This document shows positions 1-8,450 of a DNA stretch of 64,000 bases, piece by piece (position 1 is the first letter of the stretch; each line of letters starts with the position of its first letter). The stretch covers positions 3,906,001 through 3,970,000 of the forward strand of contig OY762456.1 in the NCBI GenBank assembly GCA_963665785.1, in the 5' to 3' direction. The DNA is from UBA7455 sp026713185 (lineage in GTDB: Bacteria > Pseudomonadota > Gammaproteobacteria > Pseudomonadales > Azotimanducaceae). Position numbers and translations under genes: made by a program. The notes beneath the pieces are model-generated. The model had not been told where the DNA came from and did not search any database. It saw only the letters and a program-made list of their open reading frames with translations.

Positions 1-1
1 C

Positions 2-103
2 CTGCACGCGCACAAGCGGGACCTGGCTGACAATCTGCTGGAAGGCGCTGAAGTCAGCGCCAGAATGTCGGTAGATGATATGCTGGCACTGCTGGAGTAC
101 TGA
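2..103 (+). CDS. SNF2-family helicase, C-terminal end (partial)
   Basis: Only the last 33 codons are in the window; the 5' part lies to the left. The readable tail contains KRDLADNLLEG followed by MSVDDMLALLEY and a TGA stop. This ending is typical of bacterial SNF2/HepA-like DEAD/DEAH helicases, ATP-driven translocases that remodel nucleic acid-protein complexes. No helicase motif is visible in this fragment, so the call rests on the tail alone. It converges on the large lipoprotein gene on the other strand, about 50 bp away. Confidence 0.55.
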   Translation: MHAHKRDLADNLLEGAEVSARMSVDDMLALLEY

Positions 104-152
104 GCCGATATCTCGTCAGGACCGCCTGGCATGTGAGATGAAATATGAGGAC

Positions 153-3100
153 TTATTCCTGGTCGATTGTTCCCTCGAAATATCCCCTGGCATGTTCAAA
201 AGCATCTTTTCCTACCTGGATGCCTATCAGTCGCCCGGGAATATCATCCTGAGGCGGATGAATTCCACCCCAGATGCGCGACAGGCTGCACTGGTCGGAA
301 GCATCCCGGTATGTGGCCCATTCAAGGGTCATATCCATCGTGGGGCCATCCTCGAACACCAGGAATTCATTGGCTTGAATCTCAAAACCACTCTTGCCTC
401 CCGGGAAATACTCATCCCCGGTCATTGCCGTTAATACTTCAGCCGCAGCCCTGGAATAGGTTGAGTGTCCGGATACATAACCGGCAAAGGGCGGGGTGAC
501 AAAACTCGGCCTCTGGTAGGGCCACCAGTTCTCCGCAAGAATCCAGTCAACACCCGCAACATCAATTCTTGGATTGTTTATAAAATCCGGCCCTTTCCAA
601 CTCAGGAATTTGATTTTGCCGACATGCTCATCTTCTTCTCCGGCGAGGGGGTCACCTGCTGCCACGAGTTCGATAAAGCCCTCTTGCAGCGGTATGCCGT
701 CCATATGATATGACGGCATGTTCGGGTCTGAGCTCTGACCGCGGTCAGCCATGGCCCGAAGCGCCGATATCGGTCGAATATAGTCATACCATCCCTTGAT
801 ACCCCAGGCAGTGATGGCAACATCGTGCATGGCGCCGCCCAGTAAGAAATAGGCTTTGATGTCCCATTCCAGGAGATCGAGTTCCGGCCCTTCTCCCGCA
901 AAGCGACGCTGCAGCAATTTATGATCATTGACCTCGTTCAGGATCACGAACCAGTGACCGGGGGGTGTTTCTGAATCCGGACCATCCGCCCAGAATTCCG
1001 CCAGAACCCGGGCATAGTCACCACGCAACACAAACTGAGGTGTATAAGGTTCTCCGGTTACAGGGTTGAACTCATATCCCTGACTGGGATCACCCCCTTC
1101 AAGCGTATCAAAAAAAGTTGGATATTCCTCAAATTCCAGAGGATAGGACCCGACATCGATATTACCCAGACTCGCCGGCGAAATATCGATCATCACACCA
1201 TCGTCAGGGTCGAGATGGGAAGACCAGATGGATACCAGAGAAAATCCCCACTTGAAGTTATCCCCCAGCGTGCCGTCGATCATCGGCGGCATGCCCGGAT
1301 CATGGTAGACCCAATATTCGAAATCATCGCGTTCGTATATTGTGAGATCTTCCCCGGATAATGAAAACGGTATGACCGAGCCCCACTCGGGACCGAGAAA
1401 TTCGGGTTCCTCACTGCTTGGATTACCCGCCTGATCGATAAACTCCACCAGTTTCAATGGTTGCCAGCGGTTCAGAAACTCGATATCGGGGTTACCGGGT
1501 TCTTCCGGCTGCAGGGGCATGTTGACGGGTTCATAGGAGAGGTTTTCATAGTCATTCTCTTCATTGGCGCCGTCATTTAATCCGAAACGGATATAGCAGT
1601 CGGCAATATGATTACCGAGTGCTGCCGCCGAACCATCAGCATAGTCAGTCGAGACGTTTTCAATGTCATAACCCAACGCTTCCATCAGGGTATCGGCATC
1701 CAGGTTGATTCTTCTGGTACCGGGTGAATTTTCAAACCGGTGCAGGATGATACGATATGCGGCAAAGCTGAGTGCCTCTTCACGTAACTTGCTGATGTCG
1801 TCATTGACGGGTATTTCATCGAAATCACAGGCAGATTCCGCACGGGTCCGACCCAACAACCAGGGTACCGCCACCTCGCCGTAGGCAGTCCATGCGTCAT
1901 ACATGGCCGCTGAGATATGGAACAGGTTTCTTGCATGTACCGTAGGCCGGGCAAAGTCGTTACGTATGGACTCCAACAGAACCTCGCTCCAGCTTCGAGC
2001 CACACTGAAACCGGAAAAAGGAGCCACACCGGGCAGATAATGAGCTTCGACATCTGCCCTGCCACCAGGCATGGTGAATGTCGTCCTGACTGAATATGGA
2101 TCGGCAATACGACCACCCCCCCTGCTGGTCCAGTGTGAGAAGACGTAATTTACCAAAGCACGGCTTGGAGGCCTTGCCTCAATGTCAATCACATCACCCT
2201 TATCATACAGACCAGAGCCAAATCCTGATCTCACAAACAGGCGTACATCGGTGGTCGTCTGGGTGATTGTCAACACTTGATCAATTTCCAATTCCTCCAT
2301 GCTGGTTTCACTGCCATCCGGCCAGTGGACGGTCACATCGGCACTGGTTGCCTCACCAATTCCAAAATGAACTTCGGTTGGATTCTGTGCTGTAAAGTTA
2401 CTACCGGCCAGGACCTCTCGCACCTGGGTCCCGGCGGTTGTTGTCACCTCAATCCGGGCGCCTACTCCATGGGAGTTGGTTGCATCGCTTTCAAGCCTGA
2501 TACCCAGATAGTGATTCCCGTTTTCCAGAATATTACGGAAGTAGCGCAACCGGTTTTCGCTGTTGTTGGTCAGCAGGATGTCGAGGTCACCATCCCGGTC
2601 GGCATCAAAACAGACTGCGCTTCGACCCTGATCCCTGTTGTCTAAACCAAGAGTACCGGCTTTTTCAGTGAAAGCGCCATCCCCGTCAGCATGGAAAAAC
2701 ACATCCGGATCATCCTCGTAGTTGTTCTCAGACCAGCCATTTACGTGGAATATGTCAAGGTGACCGTCATTATCGAAATCGGCAACACAACTGCCCCATC
2801 CCCATTGACCATCTTCGACCCCGGCTTCCATGGCCACATCTTCGAACACACCGTTGCCATCATTACGGTATAACCGGTTTCCCGTCCTTGTCTCACCACC
2901 GTCTGATGATCCACTCGAATGAATAGAGGTCACGAACCAGTCCATATCTCCATCATTGTCATAATCTCCTGTCGCGCCCCCCCTGGCATTTTCATCCGTG
3001 ATGGCATCAGGGTCCGTGGAATGGGTAAAAGTGCCGTCATCGTTATTGATATAGATACGGGTCGTACCGAAGTCTCCCGTTATCAGCAGGTCCGGGTCAC

Positions 3101-3866
3101 CATCGTTGTCGATATCACTCAGATTCGGGGTTAAGGTGTAGTCCAACTGGATTCCATCGGGTAATCCGTCTGCGGGACCCAGAAGTGAACCGGCAATACC
3201 AGACTGGATACTGAAACTCTCAAAGGTACCGTCACCCCGGTTACGCCAGAGCGTCTCGGTATCCTGCTGATCAGGGCTGCCCCAGTGACTCAGAAACAAA
3301 TCAAGGTCACCATCGAGATCGTAATCGCTGAAAGTGGCCGAAACTGTATTGGGTGTATTCAATACAATACCGGAGTCTGCCGTGACATCGATGAATGTTC
3401 CTTCATCATTGCGCATCAGGTACCAGGGATTGTGATTCAAGCCACCTGCGAAGAGATCCAGATCGCCGTCACCATCCATGTCTGCGAAGGTGGGACCACT
3501 CCCCCTGTGTACAAGATCTAGTCCCGCAGCTTCCGCAATTTCCTGGAAGGTACCATCTCCCTGATTCTCGAACAGGAGATTAGGCTCGGAATTACTGCCT
3601 CCCATAACGTAGATGTCGATATCATCATCGGCATCAAAGTCTACTGCGGACACACCCCCTCCCATGTGCTCTGCGTCAGTGGACGATTCGTATGTTGCCG
3701 ACTGTGGGAATCCAGCCTCTGAACCCGCCTCTTCAAATCTGAAATCCAGAGGTGGTGGCGGGGGTGGAGGTGGAACAACGACCGGTGTGCCTCCACCGCC
3801 GCCGCCACCACATCCAGTCAGGATGGTGCAGATAATCGACAACAGGAGAAAGCTTCTCAAGAACAT
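153..3866 (-). CDS. FG-GAP/ASPIC-UnbV lipoprotein fused to a vanadium haloperoxidase-like domain
   Basis: 1237 residues. A lipoprotein signal with lipobox LTGC (Cys19) is followed by Gly-rich and Pro-rich linkers, so the protein should be exported and lipid-anchored. Roughly residues 50-430 carry repeated Asp-rich calcium loops (DMDGDGDLDL, DIDNDGDPDL, DYDNDGDMDW) typical of FG-GAP/VCBS beta-propeller blades. About 450-540 is an ASPIC/UnbV domain, and 545-615 resembles an InlB-type beta repeat. From about 625 to the end it resembles vanadium-dependent haloperoxidases/PAP2 phosphatases: K-x6-RP (about 1024-1032), VSGH (about 1131-1134, where the family usually has PSGH) and SRIWGGIH (about 1196-1203, matching SR-x5-H). 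Family knowledge suggests vanadate or phosphate binding; halide oxidation is inference and phosphatase activity is possible. No operon partner is seen. Confidence 0.85.
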   Translation of the reverse strand: MFLRSFLLLSIICTILTGCGGGGGGGTPVVVPPPPPPPPLDFRFEEAGSEAGFPQSATYESSTDAEHMGGGVSAVDFDADDDIDIYVMGGSNSEPNLLFENQGDGTFQEIAEAAGLDLVHRGSGPTFADMDGDGDLDLFAGGLNHNPWYLMRNDEGTFIDVTADSGIVLNTPNTVSATFSDYDLDGDLDLFLSHWGSPDQQDTETLWRNRGDGTFESFSIQSGIAGSLLGPADGLPDGIQLDYTLTPNLSDIDNDGDPDLLITGDFGTTRIYINNDDGTFTHSTDPDAITDENARGGATGDYDNDGDMDWFVTSIHSSGSSDGGETRTGNRLYRNDGNGVFEDVAMEAGVEDGQWGWGSCVADFDNDGHLDIFHVNGWSENNYEDDPDVFFHADGDGAFTEKAGTLGLDNRDQGRSAVCFDADRDGDLDILLTNNSENRLRYFRNILENGNHYLGIRLESDATNSHGVGARIEVTTTAGTQVREVLAGSNFTAQNPTEVHFGIGEATSADVTVHWPDGSETSMEELEIDQVLTITQTTTDVRLFVRSGFGSGLYDKGDVIDIEARPPSRALVNYVFSHWTSRGGGRIADPYSVRTTFTMPGGRADVEAHYLPGVAPFSGFSVARSWSEVLLESIRNDFARPTVHARNLFHISAAMYDAWTAYGEVAVPWLLGRTRAESACDFDEIPVNDDISKLREEALSFAAYRIILHRFENSPGTRRINLDADTLMEALGYDIENVSTDYADGSAAALGNHIADCYIRFGLNDGANEENDYENLSYEPVNMPLQPEEPGNPDIEFLNRWQPLKLVEFIDQAGNPSSEEPEFLGPEWGSVIPFSLSGEDLTIYERDDFEYWVYHDPGMPPMIDGTLGDNFKWGFSLVSIWSSHLDPDDGVMIDISPASLGNIDVGSYPLEFEEYPTFFDTLEGGDPSQGYEFNPVTGEPYTPQFVLRGDYARVLAEFWADGPDSETPPGHWFVILNEVNDHKLLQRRFAGEGPELDLLEWDIKAYFLLGGAMHDVAITAWGIKGWYDYIRPISALRAMADRGQSSDPNMPSYHMDGIPLQEGFIELVAAGDPLAGEEDEHVGKIKFLSWKGPDFINNPRIDVAGVDWILAENWWPYQRPSFVTPPFAGYVSGHSTYSRAAAEVLTAMTGDEYFPGGKSGFEIQANEFLVFEDGPTMDMTLEWATYRDASDQCSLSRIWGGIHPPQDDIPGRLIGIQVGKDAFEHARGYFEGTIDQE

Positions 3867-3891
3867 TCGTTTAAAAATTCAGAGTGAATGA

Positions 3892-4011
3892 TGATCTGAT
3901 TTTACGCCAAACTTTACAATATAGTTATCAGACAATGTCGTGGTCTGATTTTACGTCAAACTTTATAAAAAATAGTTATCAGACAAAGTAGTGATCTGAT
4001 TTTACGCCAAC
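3892..4011. repeat. Tandem repeat of about 50 bp (2.4 units) with inverted ends
   Basis: Two full units (3892-3940, 49 nt; 3941-3991, 51 nt) and a partial third (3992-4011) follow each other just upstream of the lipoprotein gene. Each unit begins with T-G-A/G-TCTGATTTTACG and ends near ATAGTTATCAGACAA. The TCTGAT and ATCAGA parts are complementary, so each unit could fold or act as a paired protein-binding site. Its place in the 5' region of the 1237-residue gene makes an operator or promoter array possible, but no function can be assigned. Confidence 0.8.
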
Positions 4012-4058
4012 ATAAAAAAATAATTAACTGAATTACCTTATCTGTCTACTACCCGTCT

Positions 4059-4462
4059 GCTCTCATCAAACAAATTGTTTCTATACCCGTGTTTCGGGGC
4101 AACCACCCCGTACGATGCTATCAAACACACACTATTCCCGACATACAGCAGATGGCTTTGGGGTGTTCATTTGCACCAGCATAATGTCGGAGCGCCGAGT
4201 TGGAGGAGAGAGACTACAGGCTCTCGGGGGAAGCTCGGGAATCCCGGAGGGACGCGCAGACGCTGGTGCAAATGAATGCCCCAAAGCCATCTGCGAACAC
4301 ACTCGTTAATGAAACAAGCTCTCAAACATGACGAAGAAAATCCAGGTAAGCCGGCCTGTTTGCTCCGCGACAGCGGCAGGGCGAGGTCTTGGCCCGCTGA
4401 AGGCTCTTTTTGGAAACCCGCTGAAGGCTCTTTTTGGAAACCCGCTGAAGGCTCTTTTGGTA
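4059..4462 (+). repeat. Dispersed palindromic element, copy A (full length)
   Basis: The core is 4148-4294: left arm 4148-4180, loop 4181-4261 (81 nt), right arm 4262-4294. The 33-nt arms pair along their whole length, with two G-U wobbles if transcribed. The loop holds a small hairpin, AGAG (4209-4212), ACTACAGG, CTCT (4221-4224), that differs from the CATG/CATG of the other copies but still pairs. A 5' module (4059-4147) contains a CGGGG/CCCCG hairpin. A 3' module (4295-4392) is shared with copies C and D. It lies between the lipoprotein gene and yejE, both on the minus strand. Short reading frames inside are low-complexity shadows of the repeat and are not called as genes. Confidence 0.9.
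4393..4462 (+). repeat. 24-bp tandem repeat at the end of copy A (3 units)
   Basis: Units at 4393-4416 and 4417-4440 are identical and begin CCCGCTGAAGGCTCTT; a third at 4441-4462 is slightly shortened. The same CCCGCTGAAGGCTCTT block appears at both ends of copy D and, in reduced form, at the end of copy C, so it is part of the dispersed element. There are no spacers, so it is not CRISPR-like. Confidence 0.85.
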
Positions 4463-4480
4463 AAAAAAATACAGGGTCTG

Positions 4481-5578
4481 TCAGAAATCCTTACTGGGAT
4501 CAAAGGCATCCCTTACCGCTTCACCGGCAAAAATAAGCAGTGTCAACATAGTGGCCAGTGTGAAAAATGTCGTCAGACCGAGCCATGGTGCGTGGATATT
4601 GGTCCTTCCCTGCGCCAGCAAGCGACCTAGAGATGGGGAATCCGAAGGCAGGCCAAATCCCAGAAAGTCGAGGGATGTGAGTAAAGTTATCGACCCGGTC
4701 AGAATGAAGGGCAGGAAAGTCAGCGTAGCCACCATGGCATTCGGTAACACGTGCCTCACCATGATCCGTGAATCACCGGCCCCCAGAGCTCGTGCCGCAA
4801 TTACGTATTGAAAGTTCCGTGCACGCAGGAATTCTGCCCGTACCACGCCCACAAGGGACATCCAACTGAACGCTACCAGAATACCCAGAAGCCAGAATAC
4901 GTTGGATTCAACAATACTGGCGAGAATAATCAAAATGAACAACATGGGGAGACCAGCCCAGATTTCGACCAGACGTTGCGTTATGAGATCAATCTTGCCT
5001 CCGAAATATCCCTGAATGCCACCGGCACAAACACCGATGATGGAACTCAGAAATGTCAGCACCAACCCAAACAAAAATGACAACCGTGCGCCATAGATGA
5101 GTTGGGCAGCCACGTCCTTGCCCACATTGTCAGTACCAAACCAGTGATCCCCTGAAGGAGGATAAGGCGCCGGGCCAGGCAGGTAATAATCGATGGTGTC
5201 ATGACTGAAGCGAATGAGAGGCCAGATCATCCAGCCACCCTTGTCGGTGATCAATTCCTGTACATAGTGTTCCTGGTAATCTGCTTCGACCTTGAATACG
5301 CCGCCAAACTCGGTTTCAGCATAGCGTTTGAAAATGGGAAAATAATATCGATCTTCATATTTGATCAATAACGGCTTGTCATTGGCGACAAATTCCGCAA
5401 ACAGGGTGAATGTGAACAGTAGCAGAAATGTACAGAGGGACCAGAAACCACGCTTGTTCGCCCGGAAGGTAGCCCATCGACGACGGGTCAGGGGGCTGAA
5501 CCGGGATCGTTTCACCCCGGTGGATGCAATGTCAGCATTCGCTGCATTTTCCATTTCAGCGACAGATGACACCTTCAA
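4481..5578 (-). CDS. yejE: Microcin C/oligopeptide ABC transporter permease, YejE type
   Basis: 365 residues, an inner-membrane permease of a peptide/opine/nickel-type ABC importer. The N-terminal region (RRRWATFRANKRGFWSL, then ANDKPLLIKY) and the long periplasmic segment before the transport domain are typical of YejE. The binding-protein-dependent permease domain follows from about residue 150, with the cytoplasmic EAA-type loop ARALGAGDSRIMVRHVLPNA. It overlaps the end of yejB, so the two are translated together; the start is TTG at 5578 just after AGGGAG, with ATG at 5554 as an alternative. The ATPase gene yejF that normally follows is absent and repeat copy A occupies that place. Confidence 0.88.
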   Translation of the reverse strand: MKVSSVAEMENAANADIASTGVKRSRFSPLTRRRWATFRANKRGFWSLCTFLLLFTFTLFAEFVANDKPLLIKYEDRYYFPIFKRYAETEFGGVFKVEADYQEHYVQELITDKGGWMIWPLIRFSHDTIDYYLPGPAPYPPSGDHWFGTDNVGKDVAAQLIYGARLSFLFGLVLTFLSSIIGVCAGGIQGYFGGKIDLITQRLVEIWAGLPMLFILIILASIVESNVFWLLGILVAFSWMSLVGVVRAEFLRARNFQYVIAARALGAGDSRIMVRHVLPNAMVATLTFLPFILTGSITLLTSLDFLGFGLPSDSPSLGRLLAQGRTNIHAPWLGLTTFFTLATMLTLLIFAGEAVRDAFDPSKDF

Positions 5579-6699
5579 GTCTCCCTTTGTTCAAAATCTA
5601 TCCTGGGGTCCACCAGCGTATACGTAATATCGGCAATAAGGTGTGTTACCAGCCCCAGCAGGGTGAATACAAATAATGTGCCGAAAACTATCGGATAATC
5701 CCGCGTAATAATCGCCTCGAATCCCAACAGACCAATCCCCTTAAGCGAGAATATGACTTCGATCAAAACGCCACCGGTAAATAATATGCTGAGAAGCGCC
5801 GTGGGAAATCCCGCAATGACGATAAGCATGGCGTTACGGAATACGTGACCGTATAACACCCGACGCGAGGTCAGGCCTTTGGCGCGGGCGGTCAACACGT
5901 ATTGTTTGTTGATTTCAGCCAGAAAGGAATTTTTTGTGAGCATCGTCAGGGTGGCGAAACTGCCGGCGACCATGGCAGCTACCGGCATGGCAAGGTGCCA
6001 CAGACGGTCCTTGATTCTCTCGAATACATCCAGTTCCGAATAGTTGTCCGAAATGAGCCCGCGCAGTGGAAACCAGTCAAAGAACTCTCCGCCGCAAAAT
6101 ACAATAATGAGCAACATCGCCAGTATAAATGCCGGTATGGCGTATCCGACAAGAATCACCACACTCGTCCAGATATCAAAGGGCGTACCATCACTCACGG
6201 CCTTGCGAATACCCAGCGGCAGTGAAACCGTATAGACGATCAGGAGCGATGCCAGACCAAGCGAAAGGGAGACGGGAAGACGGGCAATCACCAGATCGAT
6301 TACGGGGACATCCTGATAGAAGCTGTCGCCGAATTCGAACACGAAATAATCTGTCAGCATCTTGAAAAATCGAATGTGCGCAGGCTTGTCGAATCCAAAC
6401 TGCTTTTCCAGTTCCCTGATCATCTCCGGGTCAAGACCTTTGGAAGATTCATAACTGCTCAGTCCACCTGGATCAATGCCGCCGGCAGCACCCCCTCCTC
6501 CACCGGCGATGGAGGCAGTTACGGCAACACCTTCACCCATAATACGGGCGATAGCCTGGTCAACCGGTCCGCCAGGAGCAGCCTGAATGATGACAAAGTT
6601 GACCAGCAGAATGCCGATGAGTGTCGGAAAGATCAGCAGGATACGTCGGAAAATGTAGGATGAAATTATCCGTAACGCAAAGGCAGAGATTTTATCCAC
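5575..6699 (-). CDS. yejB: Microcin C/oligopeptide ABC transporter permease, YejB type
   Basis: 374 residues, the partner permease of YejE in a peptide importer. The first membrane helix (RRILLIFPTLIGILLVNFVI) and the APGGPVDQ motif after it match YejB. A Gly-rich insertion (about residues 66-75) precedes the transport domain, and the EAA loop TARAKGLTSRRVLYGHVFRNA is clear. Together the two proteins form the membrane pore for peptides, and in E. coli for microcin C. The substrate-binding gene yejA usually found upstream is absent; msrQ lies there instead. The pair may work with components encoded elsewhere. Confidence 0.88.
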   Translation of the reverse strand: MDKISAFALRIISSYIFRRILLIFPTLIGILLVNFVIIQAAPGGPVDQAIARIMGEGVAVTASIAGGGGGAAGGIDPGGLSSYESSKGLDPEMIRELEKQFGFDKPAHIRFFKMLTDYFVFEFGDSFYQDVPVIDLVIARLPVSLSLGLASLLIVYTVSLPLGIRKAVSDGTPFDIWTSVVILVGYAIPAFILAMLLIIVFCGGEFFDWFPLRGLISDNYSELDVFERIKDRLWHLAMPVAAMVAGSFATLTMLTKNSFLAEINKQYVLTARAKGLTSRRVLYGHVFRNAMLIVIAGFPTALLSILFTGGVLIEVIFSLKGIGLLGFEAIITRDYPIVFGTLFVFTLLGLVTHLIADITYTLVDPRIDFEQRET

Positions 6700-6755
6700 A
6701 ATTCATAAATACCAATATCAGGCCAAATAATGTCAACTCGCTTTTGCGATTACAG

Positions 6756-6854
6756 CAACACTGTATACGATTAGTCACGGCATCAACCAGAACGACGCAG
6801 GTATGGTCTCAACCGATATGCCAGCAACAAAGCGCCAACAACACTGTATACGAT
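6756..6854. repeat. 16-bp direct repeat around the msrQ 3' end
   Basis: The sequence CAACACTGTATACGAT occurs at 6756-6771 (just beyond the msrQ stop) and again at 6839-6854 (inside the msrQ coding region), 83 bp apart. It may be the trace of a small local duplication or of a rearrangement between yejB and msrQ. Nothing else is recognisable in this gap. Confidence 0.6.
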
Positions 6855-7379
6855 GGCTTCCGTATAGTCACTGCGTGTCAACCATATCAGATGCACCAGC
6901 ACAAGCGGCAATATAATATAAATCAGTCGGTGCAACGTTCTCCATCGCTGTTTCAATCGTCGAATCATCCAGCGATTGGATGTTGCAGCCAGCGGGATCA
7001 ATCCCATGAGGGCTGTAAATCCAACCGTAATATAGGGCCGCTTCAGGATATCCTGAAACAAATCCGAGAACTGGAACTCGAGGAGAAAAGCAATATAAGA
7101 ACAAACATGCAGTACAGCATACGTAAAACAGAACAAACCCAGCATTCTCCTGATCCTGGCAATTTCCGGCCAGCGAAAAATCTGCCGCACAGGGGTCACA
7201 CATAATGTCAGCAACAGGAATCGAAGCGCCCATTCACCGTTGAATAAAACAATCGCTTCTCCGGGGTCAGCGCCCAGTTGATGCGTTTTGCCCAGTGACA
7301 GGGAGACCACCTGCCAAATGCAATATCCAAGGGGCAGAAGTCCGGCTGCAAAGACAACGGGTTTCATGACCCCTGCCAC
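6783..7379 (-). CDS. msrQ: MsrQ, haem-binding membrane subunit of periplasmic methionine sulfoxide reductase
   Basis: 198 residues, mostly hydrophobic with about six helices, matching the MsrQ/YedZ branch of the ferric reductase-like family. It passes electrons from the quinone pool or flavin reductase to MsrP in the periplasm. His residues in the helix stretches (for example AVLHVCSY and TLHRLIYI) are candidate haem ligands. It follows msrP directly: the GTG at 7379 overlaps the msrP TAG stop, so coupling is likely; ATG at 7367 after CAGGGG is an alternative start. Confidence 0.9.
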   Translation of the reverse strand: MAGVMKPVVFAAGLLPLGYCIWQVVSLSLGKTHQLGADPGEAIVLFNGEWALRFLLLTLCVTPVRQIFRWPEIARIRRMLGLFCFTYAVLHVCSYIAFLLEFQFSDLFQDILKRPYITVGFTALMGLIPLAATSNRWMIRRLKQRWRTLHRLIYIILPLVLVHLIWLTRSDYTEAIVYSVVGALLLAYRLRPYLRRSG

Positions 7380-8392
7380 TAAAAATTTCGTTTCAGATTC
7401 AAGTCGCTGTACAGGTGGGCAACCTGAGGCCCGTAACCGTTGAACATCATCGTTTCCATTCTTTGCGGCCGAAACAGAGAACCGGGTAACCGGCGCTCTG
7501 TCGCCTGACTCCAGCGCGGGTGGTCGACATTGGGATTTACATTGGCATAAAAGCCATATTCGTTCGGTGCGGAACGCTCCCAGGTGGTGCGGGGACGTCT
7601 GCTGGTAAATTCAATCCTGACAATGGATTTAATGCTTTTGAATCCATATTTCCACGGAATCACCAGGCGCAAAGGCGCACCATTCTGGGGCGGAAGGTGT
7701 TGCCCGTACAGCCCAACAGCCATCAGGGCCAGATCGTTGGTGGCTTCATCCATCCGTAATCCTTCCACATAGGGATAATCAATGGCAGAGAAGAAGGATC
7801 GCTGGCCGGGCATTCTTTCTGGATCAAAGAGTGTTTCAAAGCGCACATATTTCGCTTTTGAAGTTGGTTTGAAACGTTTGATCAAGTCCGCAAGGGGGAA
7901 GCCAATCCATGGCACCACCATTGACCACGCCTCCACACAACGCAACCGGTAGATTCTCTCTTCCAGCGGGTGCGGGCGCAAAATGTCCTCCAGCGTGAAC
8001 TGTCCGGTAACTTCGGCTTCTCCCATTATTTCCACCGACCAGGGATCTGTATGGAAGTCCTTCGCGTTGCGGGACGGATCTTCCTTATCAGTTCCAAATT
8101 CGTAAAAATTGTTATACCCGGTGATGTATTCATACGGGGTTACCGGTTCATCTGTCGAAAAGTTACCCGGGACTGTCCTGCCGAGTTTCTCCTGCATCCA
8201 GTCCGGTGTGCTGCCGGTGACTGTTGCATCGTGACGCAGAACCTTTCTCTCCGGGGTATTCGCCAATACCGGTACAGTCATGGCGCCCAGCGCTGTACCT
8301 GCCGTCTTCAGCAGATTCCGGCGATTGATGTAGAGTTGTTCATCTGTAATTTCAGATGATTTGATTGCTGGCGTGTTACGCTTGATAAGCAT
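7379..8392 (-). CDS. msrP: MsrP, molybdopterin-dependent protein-methionine-sulfoxide reductase
   Basis: 337 residues. The start at 8392 is preceded by AGGAG and gives an N-terminus with a twin-arginine signal (NRRNLLKT, Arg24-Arg25, then a hydrophobic stretch), so the folded enzyme is exported by Tat with its cofactor. The oxidoreductase molybdopterin domain contains RCVEAWSMVVPW with the expected Mo-ligand cysteine at Cys152. In characterised bacteria MsrP repairs oxidised methionines of periplasmic proteins with electrons from MsrQ, encoded next. The frame is open further upstream, but that extension lacks a signal and has a worse start. Confidence 0.93.
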   Translation of the reverse strand: MLIKRNTPAIKSSEITDEQLYINRRNLLKTAGTALGAMTVPVLANTPERKVLRHDATVTGSTPDWMQEKLGRTVPGNFSTDEPVTPYEYITGYNNFYEFGTDKEDPSRNAKDFHTDPWSVEIMGEAEVTGQFTLEDILRPHPLEERIYRLRCVEAWSMVVPWIGFPLADLIKRFKPTSKAKYVRFETLFDPERMPGQRSFFSAIDYPYVEGLRMDEATNDLALMAVGLYGQHLPPQNGAPLRLVIPWKYGFKSIKSIVRIEFTSRRPRTTWERSAPNEYGFYANVNPNVDHPRWSQATERRLPGSLFRPQRMETMMFNGYGPQVAHLYSDLNLKRNF

Positions 8393-8450
8393 AATCTGAT
8401 CTCCTGTTGTATCTGACGTCGCAGGCGGCAGATTGAAACTAGCAATTCTG

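Noticed and set aside
4148..4294. Element cores as Rho-independent terminators
   Set aside because: The stems are long, the loop is 81 nt and no U-run follows the right arm. They may affect transcript ends, but they do not have terminator structure.
4393..4462. CRISPR-like array in the 24-bp repeats
   Set aside because: Units are directly adjacent with no spacers and no cas genes are present.
4306..4509. Open frames of 60-140 codons within the dispersed elements, on both strands (also at 11640-12068, 14048-14335, 44395-44613)
   Set aside because: They are translations of the palindromic arms, loop and tandem blocks, differ in frame and length between copies, and lack convincing starts. The conserved feature is base pairing, not protein sequence.
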